Origin: Helianthus annuus
Taxonomy: Eukaryota; Streptophyta; Magnoliopsida; Asterales; Asteraceae
Assembly: GCF_002127325.2 (NCBI RefSeq)
Contig: NC_035433.2
Location: forward strand, 146,440,938 to 146,504,937
Direction: 5' to 3'
DNA length: 64,000 nt
A model generated the notes under the pieces. It was not told where the DNA came from. It ran no database searches and saw only the letters and a program-made list of their open reading frames with translations. A program made the position numbers and the translations under genes. Below, one piece after another: positions 35,380 through 47,125 of this stretch. Each line of letters starts with the position of its first letter. The first letter of the stretch is position 1.

Positions 35380-37085
35380 ATGTATAATCTAAATTAAAAC
35401 ATGATTGTGATCAACTAACTTTTGATTTCCTAATGTTTATGTAAATGATAGACTTAACTTAAAACACCACTAAAAAATGTGGGTGTTTGTTAACATGATT
35501 AGAGTGCTCTACTCAAAGGCGTCAAATCTAAATTAAAACAAGTGTTTGTATATGTTTTGTTGGAAATTTGGTGAATGAATATTTAGCAAAATTTATGATT
35601 TAGTGAAATTATAAATATTGTTTAAATTCTTCTTGTGGTGAATAAAAGAGAACCTCTTGAGTAGAGCTTCTTTATGACATTTAGTTAGTTTTATTAGAGT
35701 TTTTAAGTCTCTAATTAAGTGAAACCTTTCACTAATCCTTAACTCTTGTACAATTAGCAGGCTTTGTGCTTCATTTTTTTGTTACTACAAGAAAAGGACA
35801 TAACCATAATACATGAAAAATACTTGAAGAAGGATGAACACTTGAAGACCAACTAGAGAGGGGAGTACTCTCTACTCGTTTTCCACCACCATCACATCCT
35901 TATTCGTTTCACAAATTCAAACACTACAATTACCCGGTGTAACTTTGGGCACGTGAGCCATCTCCGGCAGTACATACTGCTTTGGTTGTTGTACCTTGGG
36001 AAACAGACGCGTTGTCTTTAGTAGAGGCGTGAAATCTGTTTTAAGGGAAGCGTGTTGAACACGTGCCTCAGCCACAACCATCAACATCAGTTTGTTTATT
36101 TTTGCAGCTAAGAAGAATTGCACAAAGAGACATCGTATCGGAAATTGTACAAGAAGACGCTTCTCAAGCTCTTGATCAAGACAACAATTTGAATAGATTT
36201 ATTTAAATATGTTGTATTTCATATTTAATTTTGTATGGATTTGTACACGGTACGGATACTACAATTTTCCAAAATTATTTAAAGAGAGCATCTTTACAAT
36301 TTTTATATTCATTTATATAATTTTTATTATAATTGTGACCCATGTCCTACATGTTCATATGTAATTGGAATTAGAACATTAAAGTACAAATTAAATTTGT
36401 GATTTTTTTATTATTTTTGTGTTGATGGTGGAATATTGAATCACCCCTCAATGTACTTAACATAAAACTCCATCTAGTATAATATGAATTAACACATGTG
36501 TTACTATAAAGTAACACATTACTATAGAGTAACACATCTGTTAATCTGAATGAAAACATGATTCTGACCAAGTAACTTTTGATTTCTTTATGTTTATGTA
36601 ATTGTTGGGACATGGTACTACCCATGGATAGACTTAGAGTAAAACTCATCTAAAAAATGTGGGTGCTTGTTAACATAATAAAGTGGTTACTGGAGGGTGT
36701 TAAATCTGAATTAAAACATTTGTTAATTTATACACTCACATGTAATTGGAACTAGAATGTTAAAGCACAAATTAATTTGTGATTTTCTTATGTTTTTGTT
36801 GAGAATGAGACATTGAACTACCCCTCTATGTATTAATCTTAAAAACCCCTCTAGTACAATTTCAATTAACATATGTGTTAATCTATATTAACACATAACA
36901 CATGTGTTAACATGAATTAAAACATGATTGTGACTATTAACTTTCGATTTACTTATGTTTATGCAATTGTTGGGTCATTGTACTACCCCTCGATAGACTT
37001 AGAGTAAAACTCTACTCGAAAATGTGGGTGTTTGTTAACATTATATAGTGGTCTACTAAAGGGCTTTAAATCTGAACTAAACATG
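35380..37085. repeat. Tandem repeats of about 370 bp, no gene
   Basis: Three copies share AACATGATT(G/C)TGA, ATGTGGGTG(T/C)TTGTTAACAT and AAATCTGAA(T/C)TAAA in order (about 35385-35560, 36480-36725, 36885-37085), with a partial copy at 36760-36890. Each includes ACACATGTGTTA-type palindromic text. An unrelated GC-richer insert lies at 35880-36190. Confidence 0.65.
35880..36190. other. GC-richer insert, possible retroelement LTR fragment
   Basis: It stands out from AT-rich surroundings, with phrases such as GGGAAACAGACGCG and GAAGCGTGTTGAACACG, and ends near GCACAAAGAGACATCG. Composition suggests a TE fragment, possibly LTR-derived, but I see no termini or target duplication. Confidence 0.3.
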
Positions 37086-37134
37086 TTTAATATTTTTTCT
37101 TAGGTTATTTGAATTAACCTGAACTCAAGCCAAA

Positions 37135-38056
37135 TTGTCCTTTATCTTTATGCTCCTTTACAGGCGGTGTCCTTTATGTTTAAAATTGATGAGCTTTGTC
37201 CTTTATGTTTAAAAATCAAGCACATTTTACCCTTTGGGCTTAACTCGGTTTGTTTTCTCAGTTAAATGTGACCACGTGCAGGTCACATGAGGGTAGTTGC
37301 GTGATTTAATGTACCCTTGAGCATTTCCCCCCAATTTAAAGAACCCCAAACCCTAATTCTTCCCATTTCCCTCAAATCGATTATCATCAAGAACTACCAA
37401 ACATCGCAAGTTGAAATCTTTCCCCAAATCGATTATCCCCAAACGTCACTTTTTGGTTGCAAAATCTTTTCACACCCATCTGGACTATAGATTGACATTC
37501 TAAAGGTAGATCCATCAAGAAGCCAAAAGAAATCAAAATCCCTAAAACCCAACTGAATATCTTCAACCACATTGTTCCATCCATTAACAAAATAATAACC
37601 ATCACCAATTTGTCCGATCTTTAACCGCCACGAATACCCTCCGTTTACATATCGAATTGGTGAATTTGTGATTTTGTTCTCCACATGCATGCAGGAAAAT
37701 TCAGGTGGCAATGGCTGCAAAAGTTTAAAGATTTTGTGGATTAAAATTAGAGAGAGAGATTGAGTTTGTGAAGAAGGTGAAGGAATACCATGTGATCGGC
37801 AGATGGGTCGAGTAAAATTAGGGTTTAGGGTTCTTTAAATTGGGGGGAAATGCTCAGGGGTACATTAAATGACACAACTACCCTTATGTGACCTGCACGT
37901 GGTCACATTGAACTGAGAAAACAAACTGGGTTAGGCTCAAAGGGTAAAACGTGCTTGATTTTTAAAAATAAAGGACAAAACTCGTCAATTTTAAACATAA
38001 AGGACACCGCCTGTAAAGAGGCATAAAGATAAAGGACGATTCTTGCAATTCACTCT
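37135..38056 (-). mobile_element. Pack-MULE carrying a B3-domain gene fragment
   Basis: Terminal inverted repeats of roughly 250 bp face each other: left GTCCTTTATCTTTATG, CTTTACAGGCGGTGTCC and GACCACGTGCAGGTCACAT; the right end carries their reverse complements. Host R sequence resumes on both sides, as judged against 45890-45960. The left boundary is uncertain by about 20 bases. The interior holds part of a B3 gene with its intron. This is the classic layout of a Mutator-like element that captured host DNA. Confidence 0.75.
37433..37714 (-). CDS. Captured B3 DNA-binding domain fragment (REM-like), exon
   Basis: On the minus strand an upstream exon piece (about 37820-37789, ending ATG) is followed by GT 37788-37787, a 74-bp intron and TTTGCAG before 37714. 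The second exon reads LPPEFSCMHVENKI, WRLKIGQIGDGYYFVNGWNN, VVEDIQLGFRDFDFFWLLDG and STFRMSIYSPDGCEK, which matches the plant B3 fold in order and spacing. About 95 residues remain, so only one domain is present. B3 proteins bind DNA in plant transcription control. Here the piece probably lacks its own promoter and rest of gene, but its frame is uninterrupted. The REM-type label is inference. Confidence 0.75.
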   Translation of the reverse strand, partial: PLPPEFSCMHVENKITNSPIRYVNGGYSWRLKIGQIGDGYYFVNGWNNVVEDIQLGFRDFDFFWLLDGSTFRMSIYSPDGCEKILQPKSDVWG

Positions 38057-38329
38057 AAGATTAAACATAAACCATATGTATTATGATTGAAGATACTATG
38101 TTATGTACTTTAAAAAATAAGATTACAAATAAAGCAAACTTTTAATTAATTGTGTATAACATTTGATAGAAAGAGAATATCTTAAGTGCATATAACATAT
38201 AACATATGATAGTAAGAATGTCGTATGTTTAATGCATGTAATGTGATATGTTAGATGCATGCAACATATTACGCTTATTATATGTAACATGTGACTAGAT
38301 ATTATGTATAGCATAGATAAACACATGTG

Positions 38330-38330
<1 letters not shown>

Positions 38331-38394
<64 letters not shown>
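38331..38394. repeat. (TA)n microsatellite
   Basis: About 32 TA repeats, directly abutting the TIR element at 38393. Confidence 0.95.
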
Positions 38395-38397
<3 letters not shown>

Positions 38398-39010
38398 GAG
38401 AGTTCAAATGAGAAGAAATTACAAATTAAGAATAAAAAGAATAAAGTGTACAAAGGTAATTTGAACAAACCATTTAATGATTCTATCCTTTATTTATGTT
38501 ATTCAAATTAATGAATCCTAATTATTTAATGAGTTATCCTATAAAATAATTTTACACCTTACACAATAAAAACAATCATGCACATGATCCTACATATTCA
38601 AAATTTCCTACACCATAAAAAGAACGTTTCCTACACCATAAAGACAATGTTTTGGTGTAAGGTAAAAAATGTGTAGGACCGCAACACTTTTAAATAATTT
38701 TACGACTCATAATAAAATATGTGTAGGACACAACGCTTTTAAATAGTTTTGTCACTTCTAATAAAATTGGTGTATTAATGGTGGTGAAGGAGGAAATTAT
38801 GGTGGCATTAATAAGACTTGTGTAACCCTTTATAATATTTATTAATATTCTACATCAAAATGTCTATCATACCCTTATTAATTAAAGCATTAATTAAAAG
38901 TAGATAAAAATTATATCTTAATTCACAACTATTGATCAAAAAAATATGGGGACTAGATTAATTTATTTTTCTTCTTACAAGAAGATTTTTCTCAAATGAA
39001 CCTCCCCCTA
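38393..39010. mobile_element. TIR element in TA microsatellite (618 bp)
   Basis: The left end TAGTGGAGAGTTCAAATGAG faces a right end whose complement reads TAGGGGGAGGTTCATTTGAG. Both ends are set in TA-rich DNA. The terminal style (TAGGG, GGTTCA, GAGAA) resembles the ends at 47161 and 52328. It has no coding capacity. Confidence 0.65.
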
Positions 39011-39236
39011 TATTTATATGTATATATAATTTACATAAGTCGGTTTATACATTATTGTGGTATAATCATGGGGTTATATTGGGCTAATCAATATAGATAT
39101 ATTGTTTTTCTGGTGAGTCCTAAAGAATGAATTAATATGTGAAGCAAAGATGGGCTTAATTGGGATAAAAGTCATGGGCTAATCAATATAGATATAATAT
39201 TTTTATGGTGAGTCCAAACGAATGAATTAAAATGCG

Positions 39237-39513
39237 GGAATAATGGATTTTAATAATCCCAACTATTAGTCATTGGCTAGCAACGGTTCCAACTTAAAAA
39301 ATAATCAGTGGTGGTCCCGTATTTTCACATATTGTAAACCAACGAACATTTACTAACAGAAAAGGGAAATGTGACAAAAATAATTTAATGTTTTGTTACT
39401 AAAGATCTACTGGTTTACAATATATGAGAATATGGGACCACCATCGGTTATTTGAAGTTGGGACCGTTGCTGGCCAATAGATAATAGTTGAGATTGTTAA
39501 AATCCATTATTCC
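39237..39513. mobile_element. Foldback MITE of Mutator type (277 bp)
   Basis: GGAATAATGGATTTTAATAA at the left faces GGAATAATGGATTTTAACAA as the complement of the right end, and the inverted repeats run at least 120 bp. Flanks TAAAATGCG (39228-39236) and TAAAATGTG (39514-39522) form a 9-bp duplication with one mismatch. Confidence 0.75.
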
Positions 39514-39584
39514 TAAAATGTGTAAAGCAAAGTTTGGTCAAAATTTGTGACTGAATTTTAGAGTAGAGTGGTAATTAGTTCTAA

Positions 39585-40660
39585 CTAGTATTTGACACTG
39601 CGCGCGTTGCGGCGCAGGATTCGATTGTTATGGGATTGTATTCTACCTCACGTGTTGTGGCGCGAGATTCAATTATTTTAGGCTTGTATTTTACCTCATA
39701 TGTTGCAGCACAGGATTCAATCATTATATCGTTAATGTTATGGGCTTGTATTTTACCTCACGGGTTGCGGCGCGGGATTCAATTCCTATGGGCTTGTATT
39801 TTACCTCACGCGTTGCAGCACAGGATTCAATCTTAATGGGATCGAATCGTTATAGGGTTGTATTTTACCTCACGCGTTGCGGCACGTGATTTAATTGTTA
39901 TGTGATCCGGGATTTGATCGTTATGGACTTATATTTTACCTCACGCGTTGCGGCACGGGATTCAATTGTTATGGGCTCGTATTTTACCTCAAACGTTAGG
40001 ATTCGATCGTTATCGGCTCGTATTTTACGGTTTACCCCGCAGGACAAGATTCGATCATTATCAGCTCAGCGAAACACAAAAGAAATAAAACTTTTATGTA
40101 AACTCAATTATACATTATACAACAATCAATTACTGATGATATTCGCTGGCGATGTAGCTTACACAGACACACAACATCCAGCATTATCTAGTGATTTGGT
40201 CGGTCACATGCAATCCAATCCGCTACCAGAGGCTATTCACCTTTTTAGCACTACCATCGGAACACCATAAAACCGTTTAGTGCTTGTAAACCTTGTTTTA
40301 TCATGTGTCATCATCCACCGCCTAAATCATCCAATAAAAAGCATAAAACCTAATAGATGTTAAAAAAGATACAATGCACAATGTACAACCTCTATAGGAT
40401 GAAAATGTTATACATTTCATATTACATTTATCCTATTATCTATTATTTACAAAAACCTAAACTAAGTGTACAACATACTTTAACATAGAACACCTTCTAA
40501 ACACAATGTACAAGAAAGTGGTGCCTAAGTATGTTACAAATTAATATCCTATTATCTATTATTTACAAGTACCTAAACTAAGTGTAAAACATACTTTTAA
40601 CATAGAACACCTTTTAAACACAATATACAAAAATATGATGCCTAAATGTGTTACAAATTG
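39585..40660 (-). mobile_element. Helitron-like element, 3' end at left, with minisatellite
   Basis: On the minus strand a GC hairpin (TGCGC, loop, GCGCA) is followed by CTAG (39585-39588) and then T, a Helitron-type 3' terminus. Bases about 39600-40045 are about eight units of 50-57 bp with CACGCGTTGCGGC(A/G)CGGGATT and GGGCTTGTATTTTACCTCA. Comparison of R copies puts host sequence back by about 40664. The 5' end is not resolved. Confidence 0.5.
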
Positions 40661-40663
40661 ATA
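40431..40663. repeat. 117-bp direct tandem duplication
   Basis: TCCTATTATCTATTATTTAC starts at 40431 and 40547. Each copy runs to GTTACAAATT(A/G)ATA, with about 10 differences. Confidence 0.85.
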
Positions 40664-40747
40664 GTATATAAATATGCAAGACAAATAAATTTTCTGAATT
40701 GTCATGTCAAGACCAATATATATAAGTGTTACTTGAATAAACTATAA

Positions 40748-41682
40748 TGTATGCTATATAATAAAAGAAACCGGATTTTGGACACGTGTCATTCATTGAA
40801 GATGTCTACATTTGTAATTTCCTACCTTTTCATACTTAATATTATTATTTACCAAATTGACACTTTTTTATTTAGTTTACCCTTATCTCTTATTTTATAA
40901 AAAAAAAATATCGATTCTTCTATCTGTTATTTTCATATTGTATTTTTTTAAATTTAGTTTGTACTTATCTTTCTGTTCAAATGGGACAGAAGTAAAATTA
41001 TTGGGTTTCACATTTGTAATTAGTTATTTTTTATTAAGATGCTATCGTTCTATTTGCTCATGTTCAAAATGATCAGAAAAAAAAAAAACTTAGTTATTTT
41101 TGTTTCTAGGAAATCATAATCCTTTTATTTGATTCAATCATTCTAGAAGTTTTAAAACTAAAATATAATCTATCATAATCAAATTCACATTTTAAAACCC
41201 TCAAAATTCAACTATTCAATAATCACAATTACTCACACGTATAAGCCCATATATAATCTAACCTACTTTTTAATAAAGGATTCCAATTAATTCTACGTGA
41301 AATTCATAAAGACTTTTTGTTATACACTTAAGTTCATAAATAATCTAATCTAACTTTTAATAATGTATATATGTGTGGACGCTCGGAGGGCAAAAGTGAA
41401 ATTGCACTAATTTTAACGTTATTTCACTAAATTTGTGAAAATAACGTTAAAAGCGGCGGACGGTTAATCATGCATCATCATCATGTGGTGGCGTTGATAG
41501 CAGAAAGACAAAAGGGAACATGCACTAATCGGTCTTTGTCCCGATTGTTGAGTGTTATGTGCCTTATATCCAAAGCTTGATGCAAAACTACTATCGGGTT
41601 GGGGGTCTTACTGAAAGCAGCCTCTACATCTTACTCTCCTTAGACTCTACCTTAGCTTTGCTATTTGTGGGATTTACTGAGT

Positions 41683-41733
<51 letters not shown>

Positions 41734-42165
41734 TATATATAATTAGATTTATTCAACCCGTATAATACACGGGGTTTATAAAAATATAATTTTTTTATTA
41801 TTTAGTTTATAAAATTATATTTATCCAACCCGTGTAATATACAATGTTACAAAATTACATTTATTTAACCCGTGTAATACACAGTGTTTTTAAAGATATA
41901 ACTTTTTTATTATTTAGTATATATAATTAGATTTATACAACCCGTACAATACATGGGTTTTTATTATTTGGTATATAAAAATACATTTATTCAGTACAAT
42001 ACAATACATGAGATTCTTAGAGATATAATTTTTTTATTATTTAATATATAAATTTACATTTGTTCAACTCGTGTAATAAACGAGGTTTTTAAAGAATAAT
42101 TGTTTTAATTTAGTATATAAAATTACATTTATTCAACCCGTGTAATACACGGAGTTCTAACCTAG
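40748..42165 (+). mobile_element. Non-autonomous Helitron (1418 bp) with minisatellite
   Basis: It begins TGTATGCTATATAATAAAAG, matching the Helitron at 9706 but with TC changed to TG. It has the shared GGACACGTGTCATTCA-type head, and ends with the ACACGG hairpin and CTAG before T. The R copy at 45395 reads ACTATAA|TGTATAATATA across the insertion point (A45409/T45410), an exact empty site. About seven hairpin-bearing units occur at 41735-42165. Confidence 0.85.
41560..41733 (+). mobile_element. RTE-type LINE (or derived SINE) 3' end with (GAT)n tail
   Basis: The phrases GGGTTGGGGGTCTTACTG, ACTCTACCTTAGC and TTTGTGGGATTTACTGAGTA followed by about 17 GAT repeats (41683-41733) are the typical 3' end of plant RTE elements. 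It sits inside the Helitron. The Asp-rich frame over the tail is an artefact. Confidence 0.65.
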
Positions 42166-42319
42166 TGTATAATATACTTGAGATAATCAATTTAATATAA
42201 CTTTATCTTAACGGAATTTTGATTTGGTTTTCAGAACTATGAATTTGAACAAAACTGTCCCGACCATCCGTATTCGAACTATATAATTTTTTTATGTTTA
42301 CAAAAATGCATATTTTTTT

Positions 42320-42750
42320 AGAGTGAATTTCAAGGATTGTCTTTTATCTTTATACTCATTTTCAGGCGCTGTCATTTATGTTTAAAATTGACGAGTTTTG
42401 TCCTTTATATTTTTATATCATACACGTTTTATCCTTTAGGCCAAACCCAGTTAGTTTTTTCAGTTAAATTTGGTCATGTGCTTTGCACATGAGGGCATTT
42501 TTGTCAATTCAAAGGTTGCAGAAGCTTTGAGTTGTAAATCTGCAGTTGAACTTACCTTTGAATTGACAAAAATGCCCTCGTATGCAAAGCATATGACCAA
42601 ATTTAACTAAAAAAACTAACTGCGTTAGGCCTAAAGGACAAAACGTGTATGATATGAAAACATAAAGGACAAAACTTGTCAATTTTGAACATAAAGGACA
42701 GCGCCTGAAAATGGATATAAATATAAAGGACAATACTTGAAATCCACTCT
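42320..42750. mobile_element. Near-palindromic MULE MITE (431 bp)
   Basis: Left AGAGTGAATTTCAAGGATTG faces AGAGTGGATTTCAAGTATTG, and the inverted repeats run about 200 bp to a short centre near 42515-42545. The text is related to the Pack-MULE ends at 37135-38056 (TCCTTTATGTTTAAAATTGA). T-rich flanks hide the exact 9-bp duplication. Host R sequence continues on both sides. Confidence 0.8.
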
Positions 42751-43284
42751 TTTTTTTTATTTATTTTATATACACATGATCTATTGTTTTTTGTTTTCTT
42801 ATAATATTCAAAACATAAATTCAATGTAAATTTGAATTTAGTTTTCAAATAAGATTATAAATAAACCAAACATTTAATTAACTGTTTATGGCAAGTGATG
42901 AAAAAAGAAAAGTTTATGACATAAACATGTGATGTGATGAGAGATAATTTCTTAACGGTATATAACATGTGACAATAAGAATATATTATAGTTATATGAT
43001 AAATGCATGTATTATGATATGTTAAATTCATGCAACGTATGACGTTTACTATCTGTAACATGTGATGAGAGAGCGGTTGTGTGTGTATACATAATTTACA
43101 GAAGCGATGGTTTCTACCCTATTGGTTTAGAACCATGTGCTTATATTTGGCTAAAAGTCATGGCCAAATTTATATATCATAAAATTTATATTTATATATC
43201 ATAAAATTTATATATCATAAAATTTAAACTGAATGAACAGTGTTTATTATTATATTAAATTAAAATAAGAATTTAGAATAGAAG

Positions 43285-44888
43285 AGATGAGCAAATGGTA
43301 TCGAGTACAGGTATCGGTCTCAAATTTATTAAACCGGTGTATTTTTGGTACCGGTTCTGCACAGGTATTCACCGGTTTTTACTCTCAAATACGGTGCCGT
43401 ACCAGTACCGAACCGTACCATACTAGGTATATTCGGTACCGGTACCCACTTTTGGGGATTTCGGTAACGGTATTTTCGGTACCGGTTGGTACCGAGCTCA
43501 TCAAATCCTGTAGCAACGCATCAATGCAAGTAATTACACCGTTTAGATTACTTTTCATACACACAGTAAGTAAACTGTATTTCGTTTGAATGGGGTTTTA
43601 TATACACAACAACTTATTTTGCTTTTTTTTTTTTTGTCTTTTTCTGTAATGAATGAATTGTAGCATGTAAAATTAACTTGGATATTTAGAATATTGATGA
43701 GCAAATCGTATCAAATCCTGTAAACGAACCGGTATTGCATCGGTACCAAATTTACTATACCAAATCATTTTCGGTACCAATTTGGTACCCACCTTTTGGC
43801 GTTTTCAGAATAGTTACTTTCGGTTCGACACCGGTCTAGCACCCACCTTTTGGCGTTTTTCTGTAATTTATATATGATAAGATTTAAACTGAATGAACAG
43901 TGTTTATTATTATATTAAATTAAAATTAGAATTAGAATTAGAATTATTTAAAATTAGAATAATGAGCAAATGGTATCTGGTATAGGTACCAGTCTCAAAT
44001 TTATCAAACCAGTGTATTTTCGGTACCGGTTCTGCACAGGTATTCACCGGTTTTTTTCCCTCAAATACCGGTGCCGTACCAGTACCAAACCGTACCATAC
44101 TAGGTATATTCGGTACCGGTACCCACTTTTTGGGATTTCGGTAATGGTATTTTTGGTACCGGTTGGTACCGAGCTCATCAAATCCTGTAGCAACGCATCA
44201 ATGCAAGTAATTGCACCGTTTAGATTACTTTTCATACACACAGTTAGTAAACTGTATTTCGTTTGAATGAGGTTTTATATACGCAACAACTTATTTTGCT
44301 TTTTTTTTTGTCTTTTTCTGTAATGAATGAATTGTAGCATGTAAAATTAACTTGGATATTTAGAATATTGATGAACAAATCGTATCAAATCCTGTAAACG
44401 AACCGGTATCGTATCGGTACCAAATTTACTATACCAAATCATTTTCGGTACCAATTTGGTACCCACCTTTTGGCGTTTTCAGAATCGTTACTTTCGGTTC
44501 GACACCAGTCTAGCACCATACCTGTATTTATTGATTTTTACCTTCAAATACCATACCCTATTTTACCGAACATTTTCGGTGCCGGTACCTAATTTCGATG
44601 ATTTTCTGGATTGGTACTTTCGTTGCCGTTACCGGTACCGAGCTCATCCATATTTTAACGTGTTAGCACCGTAATAACTGAACTGAAAACAACCGAATTT
44701 CCAACGTGTAGGACGTGTGGGTCCTATTATTATATATTAGGTTATTTAAAATCGTTTTTTATGACGGAGTGACTATCCTTACCACGTCATTTTATTTATG
44801 TTTTGATATTCGGTATCTGTTTGCCGTTGCTGACACACCTTTTGTAGTCATTGGGTCCCGCCGCATCGCGCAGGCGGAAAGTAACTAG
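43285..44888. repeat. GGTACC/ACCGGT-rich duplicated element ending in a Helitron-like terminus
   Basis: Two copies of a roughly 680-bp unit begin near 43285 and 43960. They share GGTACCGGTTCTGCACAGGT, GGTACCGGTACCCACTTTT and GGTACCGAGCTCATCAAAT. GATGAGC-type starts and GAGCTCATC ends look like short inverted termini. The tail at 44860-44888 has a CCGCC...GGCGG hairpin and then CTAG (44885-44888) before T, as in Helitrons. R sequence resumes at 44889. No gene was seen. Confidence 0.55.
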
Positions 44889-44927
44889 TTAATATAAATA
44901 TAAAGTAGTATTTTTGGTGAGTTCTAA

Positions 44928-45259
44928 GATCAAACGTAGTGGGGCGCTATGCCCCCCACATAGCGCTTGATAACGCCGGGTAACACCGCCACGAGGGGCG
45001 GTATGAATGCAATTTGGGGGGAGGGTGCGAGATATATAGCGGCGGTATGGGGAAGGTTTTCAAAGATTGGACCAATCACAAACAAGCAAGGTTTTTATAA
45101 TTAATTAATAAAATTGAAAATTAAGAATTAAGTAATGATGGGTAGGGGCTTTATGATTACGGGCTCTAGTGATATAACATCCCATAAAGCCCCCCGTATG
45201 ACGTGACACGACACTTGTCATATAACACCCCACAAGAAACTTTATGAGTAGAGATGAGC
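44928..45259. mobile_element. PIF/Harbinger-like MITE (332 bp), TAA duplication
   Basis: TAA flanks both ends (44925-44927, 45260-45262). Left CGTAGTGGGGCGCTATG faces, as complement of the right side, CTTGTGGGGTGTTATATG. The R copies at 39110 and 39212 read GTGAGTCCTAAAGAATG or the like without it, giving an empty site. Confidence 0.7.
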
Positions 45260-45499
45260 TAAGGAATGATTTAATATGTGAATCAATGTTTGGTCAAAAG
45301 TTGCAGCTGAATTATACGGTAGAGTGGTTGCAATATGAAAAACAAAAAAAAATTTCTTAATTTTCCATTTTGAGACCAATATTTTTTCTGTTACTTGAAT
45401 AAACTATAATGTATAATATATTTGAGATAATCAATTTAATATAACTTTATCTCACCTGAATTTCGAATTGTGTTTTCAAGTCTATAAATTTCAACATAA

Positions 45500-45783
45500 C
45501 ACCATGTGTAGTCATAAAGTTTTTTAGGGGGCGTATGCGATAAGTGACAAAACGCATAAGAGAGGGTCTTTATGAGGCTTTATATCACAAGAGAGTGTAG
45601 TAGAGTTATATATGTATGTATATATGTGTGTGAGTATATGAAATAATCCCCACCTCATGCCGCTATGATTTTTACCGGAGAAGGAAAAAAGCACCCCATA
45701 CCACCCGCCGTAGTGATGTTGACGGTGCTATGGGGGCGCCATATACAAAAATGACGTGATATAACGTGCCACTACAGGTGGCC
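45500..45783. mobile_element. PIF/Harbinger-like MITE (284 bp), TAA duplication
   Basis: TAA at 45497-45499 and 45784-45786. Left CACCATGTGTAGTCATAA faces GGCCACCTGTAGTGGCAC as complement of the right end. The R copy at about 42245 lacks it. Confidence 0.6.
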
Positions 45784-46200
45784 TAACCAATCCAACGTTT
45801 TGTATTCGAACTATATAATTTTTTTATGTTTACCAAAATGCATATATTTTTTTATTTATTTTGAATAAACATGATCTATTTTTTTCCTTACATTATTTGA
45901 ATCCTGAACTCAAGCCAAATTCACGGTTTCAAATAAAATTATAAATAAACCGAATGTTTATAATTTAAAATACTATTTTATCTGCTTTAAAAGGTTAGAT
46001 TATAAATAAACTGAACATTTAATTTACTGGTTATGAAAATGAAAAGTTTATGACATAAAACATGCAATTAAAGAGAATTTCTTAATAGTATATAACATGT
46101 GACATTAAAAATATATTATATGTTAAATATGAGTAATGCGATATGTTAGATGCATGTAACATATGGTGCTTACTACATGTAATATTTGATGAGAGATTAA

Positions 46201-46751
46201 GGTGTTGTTTGATTTTTAAAAGATAAAATGTCTGGAGTCTGCGGACCATACCAAATTTCTACAGTCTGCAAGAAGGATGTTGTTTGTTTTTTAACGTATG
46301 CAAACTTCTAAAATAAACTGGTGGTGGTGTACGGACGGTAGTGGTGGGTGGTGGTGGACGATGGTGGGTGGTAGGTGGTGGACGTGGACGTGGACGGTGG
46401 GTGGTGGACGTGGACGGTGGGTGGTGGACGTGGACGGTGGGTGGATGGTGGACGGCGGTGGTGGTAGACGGTGGTGGTGGGTGGTGGACGGTGGTGGGTG
46501 GTGGACGGTGGTGGACGGTGGTGGGTGGTGGACGGTGGTGGTGGGTGGTGGTGTTTAACGCTTCTACAGACCTTAGAAGATCTTAGGAGTGGCTGGACCA
46601 AGTCTGCACCAAGAAGAACTCGTGCAGCCGTTTTTTTTTAATTAAACGTCTTCGGAAAAACAAACAGTTTGCAGATGGTAATGTCTGCGCGTGGTCTGTG
46701 CGACGCAGACAAAAGAGCGTGCGCAGATCTTTTTTAGAAAAAAACACCACC
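46201..46751. mobile_element. PIF/Harbinger-like element (551 bp) with G-rich minisatellite
   Basis: TAA flanks at 46198-46200 and 46752-46754. Left GGTGTTGTTTGATTTTT faces GGTGGTGTTTTTTTCTAAAA. The R copy at 43061-43095 lacks it. The centre is a G-rich tandem array. No transposase frame. Confidence 0.75.
46318..46556 (+). repeat. G-rich minisatellite of GGTGGACG / GGTGGTGG units
   Basis: About 240 bases almost free of C-runs on +, made of GGACGGTGGGTGGTGGACGT-like 12-24 base units. Trp/Gly-rich and Pro/His-rich frames across it are artefacts. Confidence 0.9.
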
Positions 46752-47122
46752 TAAGTATATTAAACGTAAAAACATGTACTATATCTATATAATTTACGGA
46801 AGTCGATTTCTACACTATTGGGTTAGAAATTCTATCTCTATGAAGGAAAGTTTGACCAGAAGTTGTGGCCGAATTTTATCGTAAAGTGGTGATTATTCTC
46901 TTATATATTAATAAACGATTTAAATGAACAGTAGAGTAGAATGACAATTTTGTAATTTGCTTTTCTAACAGTTTAAAAGCTGGAGAAGAGAGAGAATACA
47001 GTCAATGTGGTGGAGACAGAAAGCTGTGTTAGAGAGTTTTATGAAAAAGAAAAAAGATGTTCTAATTTGCCATTTCAAGATCAATGCTTTATTTGTTTCT
47101 TGAATAAACTATAATTTATAAT

Positions 47123-47125
<3 letters not shown>

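Noticed and set aside
39630..40270. Protein frames with repeated YFTSRVAARDSIVMG units
   Set aside because: The repetition comes from the Helitron-like minisatellite, whose period sometimes keeps frame; no evidence of a gene.
41559..41765. Asp-rich open frame
   Set aside because: It reads through the (GAT)n tail of an RTE-type fragment.
46298..46601. Trp/Gly-rich and Pro/His-rich open frames on both strands
   Set aside because: They are frames forced open by the G-rich minisatellite, with no start context or homologue.
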